Part shown: piece by piece, positions 36,636-45,467 of the stretch | Numbering within the stretch: the stretch's first letter is position 1 | Layout of the letters: every line of letters begins with the position of its first letter | Origin: Gammaproteobacteria bacterium | GTDB lineage: Bacteria; Pseudomonadota; Gammaproteobacteria; SZUA-229 | Direction of reading: 5' to 3' | Assembly: GCA_029882395.1 (NCBI GenBank) | Contig: JAOUKT010000002.1 | Coordinates: forward strand, 1 to 50,164 | DNA: 50,164 nucleotides | Program-made: the position numbers and the translations under genes | Notes under the pieces: model-generated | Databases searched by the model: none | Told to the model about the DNA's origin: nothing | Seen by the model: the letters and a program-made list of their open reading frames with translations, nothing else

Positions 36636-36709
36636 TTTTGAATTTAGCAATCAAGGTAATGTGACTTACGAATATGACAAAGTAAAAATAAATGCAAAGG
36701 GGAAAAGGT

Positions 36710-37369
36710 ATGAAGCGACAATGCTTAATCAACGGGGTGCTCGGACTGGCCCTGTTTGCTTTAGGTTCTACTGCTTTCGCAGCTACAAAGAACGTGACAG
36801 ATGGCAAACAGATTTATGAGCAAAACTGTATCTATTGTCATCAGGCCGATGCCATCGGTAAAGCCGGTTTTGCCCCTTCATTAACCAACAAAGAATTATT
36901 AAGTGTCGCTTCAGACAAGTTTTTTATGTCGACGATTCGTGATGGCCGAACCGGAACCGGCATGCCGCCCTTTGCACATCTGGGTAAAAAAGGCATCAAA
37001 GACGTGGTGGCCTATTTAAGAACATTTGAGAAAGTTCCAAACCGCTCCCGCTCAATTGATGCACAGCCAGCCTCTTATGGTGATGCGCGCCAGGGCAAGT
37101 TCTGGTTTAACCAGATTTGTGTCACCTGTCATGGCGTTGAAGGCAAAGGCTATGCAAATGGCGTGGTGGGCACCGCAATTGGCAATAAAGATTTCTTAAG
37201 AAAAGTGTCAGACGGTTTTATTCGTGAAACAGTAAAACACGGCCGGTCAAATACGCGCATGTTAGGTTTTACAGGTCCCGAAGGTCTGGCTAATCTGACA
37301 CCGGCCGAAATAGAAGACATTATTGCTTATATGAGAACGCTCGATAAAGGCAGTGACCGCGGTCGTTGA
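36710..37369 (+). CDS. Exported diheme cytochrome c
   Basis: A 219-residue protein with signal peptide (GVLGLALFALGSTAFA) and two class I cytochrome c domains. Heme motifs are CIYCH (Cys40) and CVTCH (Cys137), each followed by a candidate axial Met (TGMPPF and TRMLGF). It is the first gene before the molybdoenzyme (61-base gap) and probably replaces NapB as electron donor in the periplasm. The ATG at 36710 has GGAAAAGG upstream. The frame from 36692 adds six residues and has no ribosome site. Confidence 0.9.
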   Translation: MKRQCLINGVLGLALFALGSTAFAATKNVTDGKQIYEQNCIYCHQADAIGKAGFAPSLTNKELLSVASDKFFMSTIRDGRTGTGMPPFAHLGKKGIKDVVAYLRTFEKVPNRSRSIDAQPASYGDARQGKFWFNQICVTCHGVEGKGYANGVVGTAIGNKDFLRKVSDGFIRETVKHGRSNTRMLGFTGPEGLANLTPAEIEDIIAYMRTLDKGSDRGR

Positions 37370-37430
37370 AATTAATTTGACGCAAAAATAAGCTTAAAAA
37401 TGACATATCGATTTTTAAAGGTATAAAAAT

Positions 37431-40130
37431 ATGAAACGTATAAAAGATGCAAACCGACGCGATTTCTTAAAAAACAGCGCATTCATCACCGGTTCAGCAG
37501 CAGGTGCCGGTTTATTTGTAGGTGATAACCCGGAGCTGGAGGCGGCCCCCAGTAACGATGACGCTACTACAAAACGAACAACGGCGTTAGCGCAATGCCC
37601 GTATTGTGGTGTCGGTTGCGGCACGGTAATCATTTCCGAAAATGGCAAAATTGTGTCGATGCGACCCGACAAAGACCACCCGACGAATTACGGTCTGCAA
37701 TGTATTAAAGGTTTAACCGCAGCCGAGCCGATTTATGTCGACCGTATGGAAGGTGACACTTACGTGCGTAAAGATGTCTGGTCAGAATGGAACAAGCCAG
37801 GCCACGGTGATATTGAATACACCAGTAAAACGAAAAATGCCTTTGATGAAGATCTGTTTGTCCGTGTGCCGTATCAAAAAGCGTCTGATATGGTGGCACA
37901 TAAAATTGCCCATCTGGTTAAGAAATATGGCGGTAATTCAATTGCGTTATACGGTTCTGGCCAGTTAACAATGGAAGGCCAGTATTTAGAAAATCTGTTT
38001 ATGAAAGGCATTATGGGTTCCAATACCATCGAAGCCAATGCCCGTATGTGTATGACCTCGGCGGTAACCGGTTATTTTGCAACGCTGGGCTCAGACACGC
38101 CGCCATTGGCGTATGAAGACATTGAGTTATCAGACATGGTAATGCATTTTGGGCATAACCCGCGCGAAGCACACCCGATCATCTACTGGCGTATTGCTGA
38201 TCATAAAAAGAAAAAAGATATTCCAACGGTTGTGGTTGATCCGAGAAACACAGGCTCAAGTCAGGGTTATGCGGATATTAATCCAAAAAATCAGGTGCAT
38301 GTGCCGATCCTCAATGGTGATATCAGTTTCCTCAATTCAATGGCTCATGTTTTGTTAAAAGACCATGATGATGTCATCGACTGGGAATTTGTAAAGCAGC
38401 ATGCAAACGGCTGGCAAGAATACGTCAATGAAGTGAAGAAAAATTACAGCCCTGAACAGGTTCAGGATCGCATGGGCAGCAAAGAAGTAACGCCTGCCTT
38501 AATTCGCAGAGTGGCTGGCATGTTTGCTGATGCAACCCGTAAACGGCTCAAGCGCAGCAAAATGAGTCACGGTGGTGATGGTTATGGTGGTGTTATCATC
38601 ATGTGGGGTATTGGTTACAACCAGCATATCCACGGCCAGAATAATGTTATCTCTATAATTAACCTGTTAACACTGACGGGTAATCTGGCCAAGCCGGGTT
38701 GTGGGCCTTTCTCAATGACCGGCCAGCCGAATGCGATGGGCGAACGTTTCACCGGCGGGCTGACATCACGTTTGCCATTTAACCAGCCATTGAAGAGCAA
38801 AAAAGCCAGAAAACACATGGCAAAACATTGGGGCGTGCCGGAGTTAAATCTGGAAACCGCTCTGAAAGGTGATAACAGTGGTATGGCGATTGGCATGATG
38901 GAACGTGCGATTAAAGGTGATGTGAAAGCCATGTTCCTGGTCTATGCAACGCACATCGATATGCCGGATCAGCATAACCTGGTGCGTCCGGGGCTGATGA
39001 ATACCTTTAATGTGGTACAGGAAATTTATCGTCATGCACCCAATAATCTGTTTGCCGATGTTATTTTCCCAGCGGCAACATGGGGTGAAGTAGACGGTGT
39101 GTATATCAGTTCTGAACGACGCATAAATATCGTGCAGGCCGGTGGCACTCCGCCGCCAGGGTGCCGCCCCGATCTGGATATGGTTATCGACAAGGGCAAA
39201 GAAATTGCACACCTGTTAGGCATGAAAAATATCGATAAGATATTCCCCTGGGGAAAAAATAAAAAAGGTTATTATGACGCTGAAGCAATTTTCCGTTCAG
39301 TGGTCGAAGCCTCTAAAGGCACTGATGCTGATTTAACCGGCATGCTGGAAGTTGAAAAAGTAGATGGCACCGGTTTGTATCAGCAGTTAATCGACCACCG
39401 TGGTATTCAGTGGCCAGCGCCAACGTATACCATCGCTAAAGAAGGCGGTGCTAAGCGCCGTTATATGGGACAGGAAGGAAAATGGGAAAGCAAACCATAT
39501 GGTTACTTCCGTACCAAAGACGGCAAAGTCAATATCAAGATCTGTAAGCAAGATTACAGTCAGCGCAAAGAAATTACCAAGAAGCTAATGGACTTCGGTG
39601 TGAAGAAAGACTTCTTCTGTATCGACAATAAAGAACTTCTGGTTAAAGCCCGTGATATGGCATTAACGCCGGATCTTCCTGATGAAAAATATCGCAACAG
39701 GAAATGGAATGATGTACCTAAAGGTAAATACCCGTTCTGGTTAGGCTTGGGTGTGGTGTATGAGCATTTTCATACCGCGAAGTCTAATCGTAGCCCGACT
39801 ACCCGTCGTTTGGTGCCCGAACAATATGTTGAGATGCATGAGAACGATGCGAAGAAACTGGGCATTAAAGACGGTGATCAGGTTAAATTAATTACCCGTC
39901 GTGGTGAGTACCAGGCACGTGCACAGGTGGGTACTAACAGTATTGTGAAGCCGGCGCGTAACTCGGTACCCGAAGGGTATATGTTCAGTCCGTGGAATCT
40001 GTCAGTGGCTGACAGTGCCGATCCGAAGAAAAACAAATGGCTGGTAAATGCAACGTCCAGTCGGGCTTATGATCCGGTGTCAGGGCAGGTGGATTTCAAG
40101 AAGCTAGCTTGTCGTATTGAGAAGGTCTAA
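37431..40130 (+). CDS. Tat-exported NapA/NasA-type molybdopterin nitrate reductase
   Basis: An 899-residue molybdopterin oxidoreductase. A Tat signal (RRDFLKNSAF) exports it. The 4Fe-4S motif is Cys56-X2-Cys59-X3-Cys63-X27-Cys91. Cys207 in NARMCMTSAV is the likely molybdenum ligand, and YEDIELSD and HPIIYWRI follow. The C-terminal molybdopterin domain has EHFHTAKSNRSP and VKLITRRGEY, as in NapA, ending with VDFKKLACRIEKV. It is longer than NapA (about 830). Nitrate is the likely substrate, from family and the NarX/NarL context. Another oxyanion cannot be excluded. No napB or napD is nearby. Confidence 0.85.
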   Translation: MKRIKDANRRDFLKNSAFITGSAAGAGLFVGDNPELEAAPSNDDATTKRTTALAQCPYCGVGCGTVIISENGKIVSMRPDKDHPTNYGLQCIKGLTAAEPIYVDRMEGDTYVRKDVWSEWNKPGHGDIEYTSKTKNAFDEDLFVRVPYQKASDMVAHKIAHLVKKYGGNSIALYGSGQLTMEGQYLENLFMKGIMGSNTIEANARMCMTSAVTGYFATLGSDTPPLAYEDIELSDMVMHFGHNPREAHPIIYWRIADHKKKKDIPTVVVDPRNTGSSQGYADINPKNQVHVPILNGDISFLNSMAHVLLKDHDDVIDWEFVKQHANGWQEYVNEVKKNYSPEQVQDRMGSKEVTPALIRRVAGMFADATRKRLKRSKMSHGGDGYGGVIIMWGIGYNQHIHGQNNVISIINLLTLTGNLAKPGCGPFSMTGQPNAMGERFTGGLTSRLPFNQPLKSKKARKHMAKHWGVPELNLETALKGDNSGMAIGMMERAIKGDVKAMFLVYATHIDMPDQHNLVRPGLMNTFNVVQEIYRHAPNNLFADVIFPAATWGEVDGVYISSERRINIVQAGGTPPPGCRPDLDMVIDKGKEIAHLLGMKNIDKIFPWGKNKKGYYDAEAIFRSVVEASKGTDADLTGMLEVEKVDGTGLYQQLIDHRGIQWPAPTYTIAKEGGAKRRYMGQEGKWESKPYGYFRTKDGKVNIKICKQDYSQRKEITKKLMDFGVKKDFFCIDNKELLVKARDMALTPDLPDEKYRNRKWNDVPKGKYPFWLGLGVVYEHFHTAKSNRSPTTRRLVPEQYVEMHENDAKKLGIKDGDQVKLITRRGEYQARAQVGTNSIVKPARNSVPEGYMFSPWNLSVADSADPKKNKWLVNATSSRAYDPVSGQVDFKKLACRIEKV

Positions 40131-40419
40131 GTGTAAACGTTTGCTTTTTTCATCACAGAACACACAAGTACAGAGCAATACAGATACTTGTTTGATTTGT
40201 GATAAAAAAGTATTTGCAGGTAAAACTAATGGCATGCGGGTATCTGTGTGCCATTATTGTTTGAGTTGTTCGAAGACATTATAAAAACTAATGTTAATTG
40301 TGCGAAGTTTTTGATTTATGCACAATGAGCAAATCAATATTACTACCTATTGCTGTTTTCACGCTGTGCTCTGCGTGTGCGCTGTGGTGAAATCATTCTA
40401 AGTGTTTTTTAAGAGAAAA
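40131..40419. other. Gap inside the nitrate operon
   Basis: A 289-base gap between the reductase and ferredoxin genes contains only minimal frames. A NarL-type heptamer TACCTAT (40344-40350, full match to TACYYMT) lies just downstream of TACTACC at 40341, about 75 bases before the ferredoxin start. A second promoter for the accessory genes is possible. No clear terminator hairpin is seen. Confidence 0.4.
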
Positions 40420-41016
40420 ATGAACAGACGAAATTTTCTAAAAGATTTAATCGCTGGTGCGGTAGCAACATCTGCTCTCAAGCCTGCTCTGGCTGAGGCG
40501 GTATTTTCTGCGCAAAGCAATCAGCGTTATTTACGCCCGCCTGGTTCACTCTCAGAAAAGGAATTTGAAAGCCGCTGTATTCGTTGTGGCCAGTGCGGAG
40601 AAGTGTGTCCAAACCGATGTATTGAATACTTCGGTTTGGAAAATGGTATCGACTCACTGAATACACCCTATATAGTGCCCAGGGCCAAGGCCTGTATCCT
40701 CTGTATGAAGTGCGGCGATGTCTGTCCCACCGATGCGATAAAAGAGCTCGACAGAAACGCGGAAGATATTCTGGGGCATGTCAGAATGGGCAAGGCACGG
40801 GTGAATGAAAATTTATGTTTATCCTATCAGGGAAAAACCTGTGGCGTTTGTTATCGGGCCTGCCCGCTGGCAGATGTGGCGATAAAAACACAGTTACTGG
40901 AACAGCCGGTGGTACTTGAGGCCTGTGTTGGATGCGGTTTATGTGAGCGTTCCTGTATTCAGATACCACAAGCAATAAAAATTATCCCTGATCATATATT
41001 AAACCCGGTATCATGA
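40420..41016 (+). CDS. Tat-exported NapG-like ferredoxin (first copy)
   Basis: A 198-residue protein with a Tat signal (NRRNFLKDLIAGAVA) and four 4Fe-4S motif groups: CIRCGQCGEVC, CILCMKCGDVC, the atypical CGVCYRACP, and CVGCGLCERSC. It belongs to the NapG-like ferredoxins that accept electrons from the membrane partner NapH. The ATG at 40420 follows AAGAGA, and the frame from 40402 is a GTG without a good site. A second copy lies at 42012-42626. The next gene starts 2 bases after its stop. Confidence 0.88.
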   Translation: MNRRNFLKDLIAGAVATSALKPALAEAVFSAQSNQRYLRPPGSLSEKEFESRCIRCGQCGEVCPNRCIEYFGLENGIDSLNTPYIVPRAKACILCMKCGDVCPTDAIKELDRNAEDILGHVRMGKARVNENLCLSYQGKTCGVCYRACPLADVAIKTQLLEQPVVLEACVGCGLCERSCIQIPQAIKIIPDHILNPVS

Positions 41017-41017
41017 T

Positions 41018-42010
41018 ATGGCTGAAACAATAAAACCCTTTGCTCTTTGGTATCATCTAAATAAAATTCGTTGGCTGGTTTTGCTGAGTGTATTTCTAAT
41101 GCTGATCTTGCTGCCATTTATTCATGTCTATCAAACTTTTGTGGCATCATTTTCATATGACCTGTTAGAGCCGGGAGAAAAAAGTTTATATGATTTAATG
41201 GAAATGCTGACGTCGCCTTTTACCAGTGATCCGGCTAATGATCTGGATAGTATAAAAGGTACAACCTGGTCAGGTAATTTTTTTGGGTTTCAGATTTCTG
41301 ACCCATTGTCGGTGTTAGGCCAAATAGCATCAGGTTTAACATTGTACTGGCCATTTATAATAACAGCGCTGATTCCTGTTGTTGCAAGCTTAGTATTTGG
41401 CCGTTTTTTTTGTGGCTGGATTTGTCCTGCAACATTGTTATATGAATTAAATACAACTTTATCATTATGGTTGCATCGTTTTGGTTTTAAATCAGGTAAC
41501 CGGAAATTTGACCGCAGATTGAAGTATTTAGTACTGGCTGTTGGGCTTGCATTGTCTGCAGCCAGTGGTTCAGTTTTGATTTCGGTAATATATCCTCCAG
41601 CGATTATTGGCCGGGAACTTTATTTTGGCATTGCGTTGGGTGGATTTGGTGCGGGTCTGGTTTTCTTTGTAATCACTTTATTATTTGATTTATTAGTCGC
41701 CCGGCGTGGTTTTTGCCGGTATGTTTGTCCCGGTGGTGCGCTGTATTCGTTATTGGGGCGTTTCAGACTGTTTCGCATTAAACGCATTGTTGAAAACTGC
41801 AATGACTGTGCAAAATGCAACGCGGTTTGTGAGTTTGGCCTGGATCCTCTGCATGATGATTTTGGTCAGGAATGTAATAACTGTGCGGCCTGTATTGCAG
41901 TGTGTCCGACTGATGCAATGACATTTGTTATTGCCACTCAGGATGTTGAATTTCAGGGTGCCGGGCATTTAGGTAAGCAATATCAGAGGGCCAGTAATGC
42001 AGGAGAGTAA
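41018..42010 (+). CDS. NapH-like membrane polyferredoxin
   Basis: A 330-residue membrane protein with about four to five helices and paired FCGWICPATLLYEL and FCRYVCPGGALYSLLG motifs of the NapH/NosR/CcoG type. Two 4Fe-4S motif groups follow at the C-terminus (CNDCAKCNAVC and CNNCAACIAVCPTDAM). Known NapH passes electrons from quinol to NapG. The stop overlaps the start region of the second NapG-like gene, which begins at 42012, so the three are tightly coupled. Confidence 0.87.
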   Translation: MAETIKPFALWYHLNKIRWLVLLSVFLMLILLPFIHVYQTFVASFSYDLLEPGEKSLYDLMEMLTSPFTSDPANDLDSIKGTTWSGNFFGFQISDPLSVLGQIASGLTLYWPFIITALIPVVASLVFGRFFCGWICPATLLYELNTTLSLWLHRFGFKSGNRKFDRRLKYLVLAVGLALSAASGSVLISVIYPPAIIGRELYFGIALGGFGAGLVFFVITLLFDLLVARRGFCRYVCPGGALYSLLGRFRLFRIKRIVENCNDCAKCNAVCEFGLDPLHDDFGQECNNCAACIAVCPTDAMTFVIATQDVEFQGAGHLGKQYQRASNAGE

Positions 42011-42011
42011 G

Positions 42012-42626
42012 ATGGAAAGAAGATCATTCCTCCAGGCATTCTTTTTTTCAGCGACCGCATTAGTGGTGGCCTCTCTGCCTTATGCTGTCGCGCGTTTGCT
42101 GGCACCCGCTTACGCTAGCAAGTATCCTAATCATTTGCGCCCGCCAGGAGCCTTGCCTGATGACGAGGCATTTGTGGAAGCCTGCATCGGGTGTGGGCTA
42201 TGTGGTGAAATTTGTCCAGTAAAGTGCATCCAGTTTGATATCAGGCAAGGTGGTAATGAACTCTATACACCTTTCATTGATCCCGTGGTTAAAGCTTGTA
42301 TATTGTGTGATAAATGCATGGAAGTTTGCCCAACAGAAGCGCTGACTAAAACAGAAAGACAGGATATAAAGATGGGCCTGGCACAAATTGACAGGATGAC
42401 CTGTTACCCCTGGGTTGACAGGGGAGTCTGTGGTGCTTGTGTAACGATCTGTCCTTTAGGAGAGAAAGCAATTAAGTTCGATTTTGCGAATATTTACCGG
42501 CCAACGATTGTTGACCGAGGTTGTGTTGGCTGTGGCTTATGTGTTGAAGTGTGTCCGCACCCGAGTTTACCGATAGCTATTGTAGAACCAGAGCATGGCT
42601 CGATAATGTCGCATCGCGTTTATTAG
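42012..42626 (+). CDS. Tat-exported NapG-like ferredoxin (second copy)
   Basis: A 204-residue protein similar to the one at 40420. The Tat motif is ERRSFLQAFFFSATALV. Iron-sulfur motifs are CIGCGLCGEICP, CILCDKCMEVCP, CGACVTICP and CVGCGLCVEVCP. The ATG at 42012 has GGAG 7-10 bases upstream. The ORF from 41997 would overlap the polyferredoxin gene. Having two NapG-like proteins in one operon is unusual and may mean two electron routes or two partners. Confidence 0.88.
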   Translation: MERRSFLQAFFFSATALVVASLPYAVARLLAPAYASKYPNHLRPPGALPDDEAFVEACIGCGLCGEICPVKCIQFDIRQGGNELYTPFIDPVVKACILCDKCMEVCPTEALTKTERQDIKMGLAQIDRMTCYPWVDRGVCGACVTICPLGEKAIKFDFANIYRPTIVDRGCVGCGLCVEVCPHPSLPIAIVEPEHGSIMSHRVY

Positions 42627-42649
42627 ATTATTAAGCAGGAAAAATAGCA

Positions 42650-43267
42650 GTGATATCAAAAAATAATAAATATTTGAAATTAATTTTTCTTGTCGTGGCT
42701 GTGTTTATTTCCGCCCAGGCTCTGGCCCATCATGTGCTCGGTCGTCCGGCATATAGTCTGAATGAAGATTCAAACACGCCGCCAAGTATGCAGGTTGAGA
42801 CTCAAATTGGAAAATATTTTGTAACCTATATGGTTTATCCTGCTTTTCCAAAACCCGGTGAGCGAGGCCGGGTGAATGTTTACGCATCCCGGATTGAAAA
42901 CGGAGACTCATACGATGGAAAAATGTCGTTTAAAGTCAGCAACGATGTTTTTTTTGGCGATAAAAATGAAGAGTTTCTCGGCAGTCAGTTAATTGATGAC
43001 GGTGTCTACCGTCAGGGTTTTGAGTTTAAAGATAATGGCGCTTATATCATTACAGCAAGTTTTGAATCTGATGGTGAGCCCTATAGCATCGATTTTCCGT
43101 TACAGGTTGGTGAAACCTCTGGCATGGGGCCGGTATTAATCGCGCTGGCAGTTATTGTCTTCATACTGATTTCGGTCAATGTCGTGCAGCGCCGCCGTTT
43201 GATGCGCGAAAAAATACGCGTAACACGCGGCTCCGGGAATGATGATAGCGAGAACAGTACAGTATGA
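42650..43267 (+). CDS. Unknown exported protein, mature N-terminus probably His-His
   Basis: A 205-residue protein, GTG start with GCAGGAAA upstream. The signal peptide ends AQALA, so the mature chain probably begins HHVLGRPAYSL. A beta-rich ectodomain of about 140 residues (VYPAFPKPGERGRVNVYAS, KMSFKVS and FEFKDNGAYIITASFES) follows, then one membrane helix (PVLIALAVIVFILISVNVV) and a basic tail. The ectodomain recalls YtkA/FixH-like or CopC-like beta-sandwiches. A copper or metal role is speculation from the exposed histidines. The next gene overlaps its stop by four bases. Confidence 0.68.
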   Translation: MISKNNKYLKLIFLVVAVFISAQALAHHVLGRPAYSLNEDSNTPPSMQVETQIGKYFVTYMVYPAFPKPGERGRVNVYASRIENGDSYDGKMSFKVSNDVFFGDKNEEFLGSQLIDDGVYRQGFEFKDNGAYIITASFESDGEPYSIDFPLQVGETSGMGPVLIALAVIVFILISVNVVQRRRLMREKIRVTRGSGNDDSENSTV

Positions 43268-44826
43268 CGCATCCGGGGTTACCCGACATATGGGTTTATA
43301 TTATTGTTAGTTTTATGCTGATTTTAAGTCTTGCTGTGATATTGAGGTTTAACTTCTCGGACTTTAAACTGATAAAAAAATCATCAGTTACTCTGGCAAA
43401 GCTATGGCTGATAGGAGCTGCTATACAGTATCTGACTAAGTCCAGATGGCCATTGTTTATTTTAAAGTTAATCACGGTCGCATTTTTTTTGCTGGTGATT
43501 TATGCCGGACTGATGGGTACGCCGGTACCGGAAAGAAATATCGCCACGGTGTTAACATGGAATATCTGGTGGGCCGGGTTGATTATCTCAATATTTTTTC
43601 TGGGATCTGCCTGGTGCGCCATTTGCCCGTGGGATGCACTGGCAACCTGGCATGTTAAACCAAGATTATGGTTTAACAACTGGCGCTTGAATAACAGCCT
43701 GGAATTAACACCTCCCCGGTGGATGCGCAGTGTCTGGCCGGCTTTGATTATGTTTGCCGGGCTGACATGGCTAGAGCTGGGTTATGGTGTCACCACTAGT
43801 CCTTACGCTACGGCCTTGTTGTCATTAGTGATGGTGGTGCTGGCGATTATTTCACTGGCCTTATATAAAAATAAAGCCTTCTGCCATTATATCTGCCCGG
43901 TAGGCCGCACGATCGGCTTTTATTCGCAGCTTGCGCCGGTGGAGTTACGACCGCTTAACAAGCAGATCTGTGTGGACTGTAAAACACTGGAATGTTTTTC
44001 TGGTAGCGAGACCGTCGATGCCTGCCCAACGAAACTGGTGATGGGGCGTTTAACACAAAATACCTATTGCACATCGTGTGGCAACTGCGTACAAAGTTGC
44101 CCGAGTGATAATGTTGCCTGGCGTTTGCGTGCGCCAAGCCAGGAGGCAATAGAGAGTGCACGACCGCACTGGGATGAAGCCTGGTTTATGCTGGTGATGC
44201 TAGCCCTGACCAGTTTTCATGGTGTTACCATGATGGAATTCTGGGAACAAGGGCTGCGCAGTTTCGCCCAGAAAATAGGAGACTCTGGCCAGCTCTTAGT
44301 CAGTTTTTCAAGCGGTCTGATATTGAGTGTGCTGGTACCGGTTGCAATCTATGCGCTGGTGATTGAGTTAACACGTCGTCTGTCTAAATCGCAGCTCAGC
44401 TATAAAAAAATATTCAGCAGTCTGGTGTTTGCAACCTTGCCGCTGGCCTTTGCTTATCATCTGGCGCATAACTTAAATCACATGATTCGTGAATCGGTGG
44501 GTGCCAGCCAGTTATTGTTAAACCCATTGGGCACCAATGTCAGTTATTCAGGTGTTGCCGATGAGCTGTTCATAAAAAACAGCATGTTGTTATCAGAAAA
44601 CACTATCTTTAGCTTGCAGGCATTGTTAATGATGTTTGGTTTCTGGGTGGCAATAAAAGTACTGCAGCATCGCAGCAAAGTACTGTTTGCAGATTCAAAG
44701 ACAGTGGTGACTATGATGCCTGTTCTTTTATTTGTGTTTGCGGTTAATAGCTTTCATCTCTGGATGTTAATGCAGCCAATGGTGATGCGTATTGGCGCAC
44801 TTTGTGTTGTACCATCGATTTTATAG
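43264..44826 (+). CDS. Large membrane polyferredoxin (NosR/NapH-like)
   Basis: A 520-residue protein with about ten to twelve hydrophobic helices. It carries AWCAICPWDALATW and FCHYICPVGRTIGF motifs of the NapH/NosR family, then two 4Fe-4S motif groups (CVDCKTLECF and CTSCGNCVQSC). Extra C-terminal helices with several His (LAYHLAHNLNHM-like) follow and could bind heme b, which is not established. It is overlapped by four bases with the preceding gene (ATGA). A quinol-linked electron entry to the reductase is likely. Confidence 0.83.
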   Translation: MTHPGLPDIWVYIIVSFMLILSLAVILRFNFSDFKLIKKSSVTLAKLWLIGAAIQYLTKSRWPLFILKLITVAFFLLVIYAGLMGTPVPERNIATVLTWNIWWAGLIISIFFLGSAWCAICPWDALATWHVKPRLWFNNWRLNNSLELTPPRWMRSVWPALIMFAGLTWLELGYGVTTSPYATALLSLVMVVLAIISLALYKNKAFCHYICPVGRTIGFYSQLAPVELRPLNKQICVDCKTLECFSGSETVDACPTKLVMGRLTQNTYCTSCGNCVQSCPSDNVAWRLRAPSQEAIESARPHWDEAWFMLVMLALTSFHGVTMMEFWEQGLRSFAQKIGDSGQLLVSFSSGLILSVLVPVAIYALVIELTRRLSKSQLSYKKIFSSLVFATLPLAFAYHLAHNLNHMIRESVGASQLLLNPLGTNVSYSGVADELFIKNSMLLSENTIFSLQALLMMFGFWVAIKVLQHRSKVLFADSKTVVTMMPVLLFVFAVNSFHLWMLMQPMVMRIGALCVVPSIL

Positions 44827-44834
44827 GGGGCGTT

Positions 44835-45467
44835 GTGGATCGTCGTTCATTTTTTACCCGCGGTGCCGGCAAAGTTGCAAAAGCGGTTACCGAACATTCT
44901 GCCGAAAAGGCCAGAAAAGAGGCGGTACGCTGGATACGTCCTCCTTTCGCATTAGATGAGCTGGATTTTTTATTGGCTTGTACACGCTGCGATGCCTGTA
45001 TTGAAGCATGTACTTTTGACATTATATTTCCGCTGAGCGCAAAACTCGGTGCAAAAGTTATCGCCACACCGGCGATGGATTTATTGACTAAGGGCTGTCA
45101 GCTATGTGAAGGCTGGCCCTGTGTTAATGCCTGTGAAGCTAATGCCTTGAAACTGCCTGATCAGTTGTTGAAAAAGCATGAGCTTTCAGAAACTAACGCC
45201 CGGGGTGAGCAATATAAAGAGCGCTATCTTCCCAAGCTTGCAAATATAGTCATCAACAAAGAAACCTGTTTGCCCTATAGTGGTCCCGAATGCGGAGCCT
45301 GTCGCATTTGTCCGGTTGATGGTGCAATGCACTGGAACAGGGAAAAGCCTGAAATCAATCAGAGCCTGTGCACTGGTTGTGCATTATGCAGGGAAAGTTG
45401 CATCGTCGAACCAAAAGCCATTCTGGTGCAGTCCATATATAAAAAATTACGCGAAGATAGCCTTTAA
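44835..45467 (+). CDS. napF: NapF-like ferredoxin
   Basis: A 210-residue ferredoxin resembling NapF, which is cytoplasmic and thought to help cluster insertion into NapA. It opens with VDRRSFFTRGAGK and WIRPPFALDELDFLLAC, then Cys groups CTRCDACIEAC, CQLCEGWPCVNAC, CGACRICPVDGAM and CTGCALCRESC. The GTG at 44835 follows AGGGGG. The longer frame from 44802 overlaps the previous gene and is rejected. It ends the operon, and an unusually long AT-rich gap follows. Confidence 0.85.
   Translation: MDRRSFFTRGAGKVAKAVTEHSAEKARKEAVRWIRPPFALDELDFLLACTRCDACIEACTFDIIFPLSAKLGAKVIATPAMDLLTKGCQLCEGWPCVNACEANALKLPDQLLKKHELSETNARGEQYKERYLPKLANIVINKETCLPYSGPECGACRICPVDGAMHWNREKPEINQSLCTGCALCRESCIVEPKAILVQSIYKKLREDSL

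Larger units (their letters stand above)
36373..36709. promoter_or_regulatory. Divergent promoter region of narX and the nitrate operon
   Basis: The 337-base region lacks a gene. It holds an FNR-type box, a 7-2-7 inverted repeat and a repeated TTGGTAGTA (36462-36470 and 36574-36582, 112 bases apart). These are listed separately. The ribosome site of the cytochrome gene (GGAAAAGG) lies at 36701-36708. Confidence 0.65.

Noticed and set aside
37705..39588. Frames on both strands inside the reductase gene
   Set aside because: Shadow frames of the long reductase gene, which has all expected motifs.
40310..40340. TTGAT ... ATCAA pair upstream of the first ferredoxin gene
   Set aside because: The half-sites are much more than four bases apart, so this is not an FNR box.
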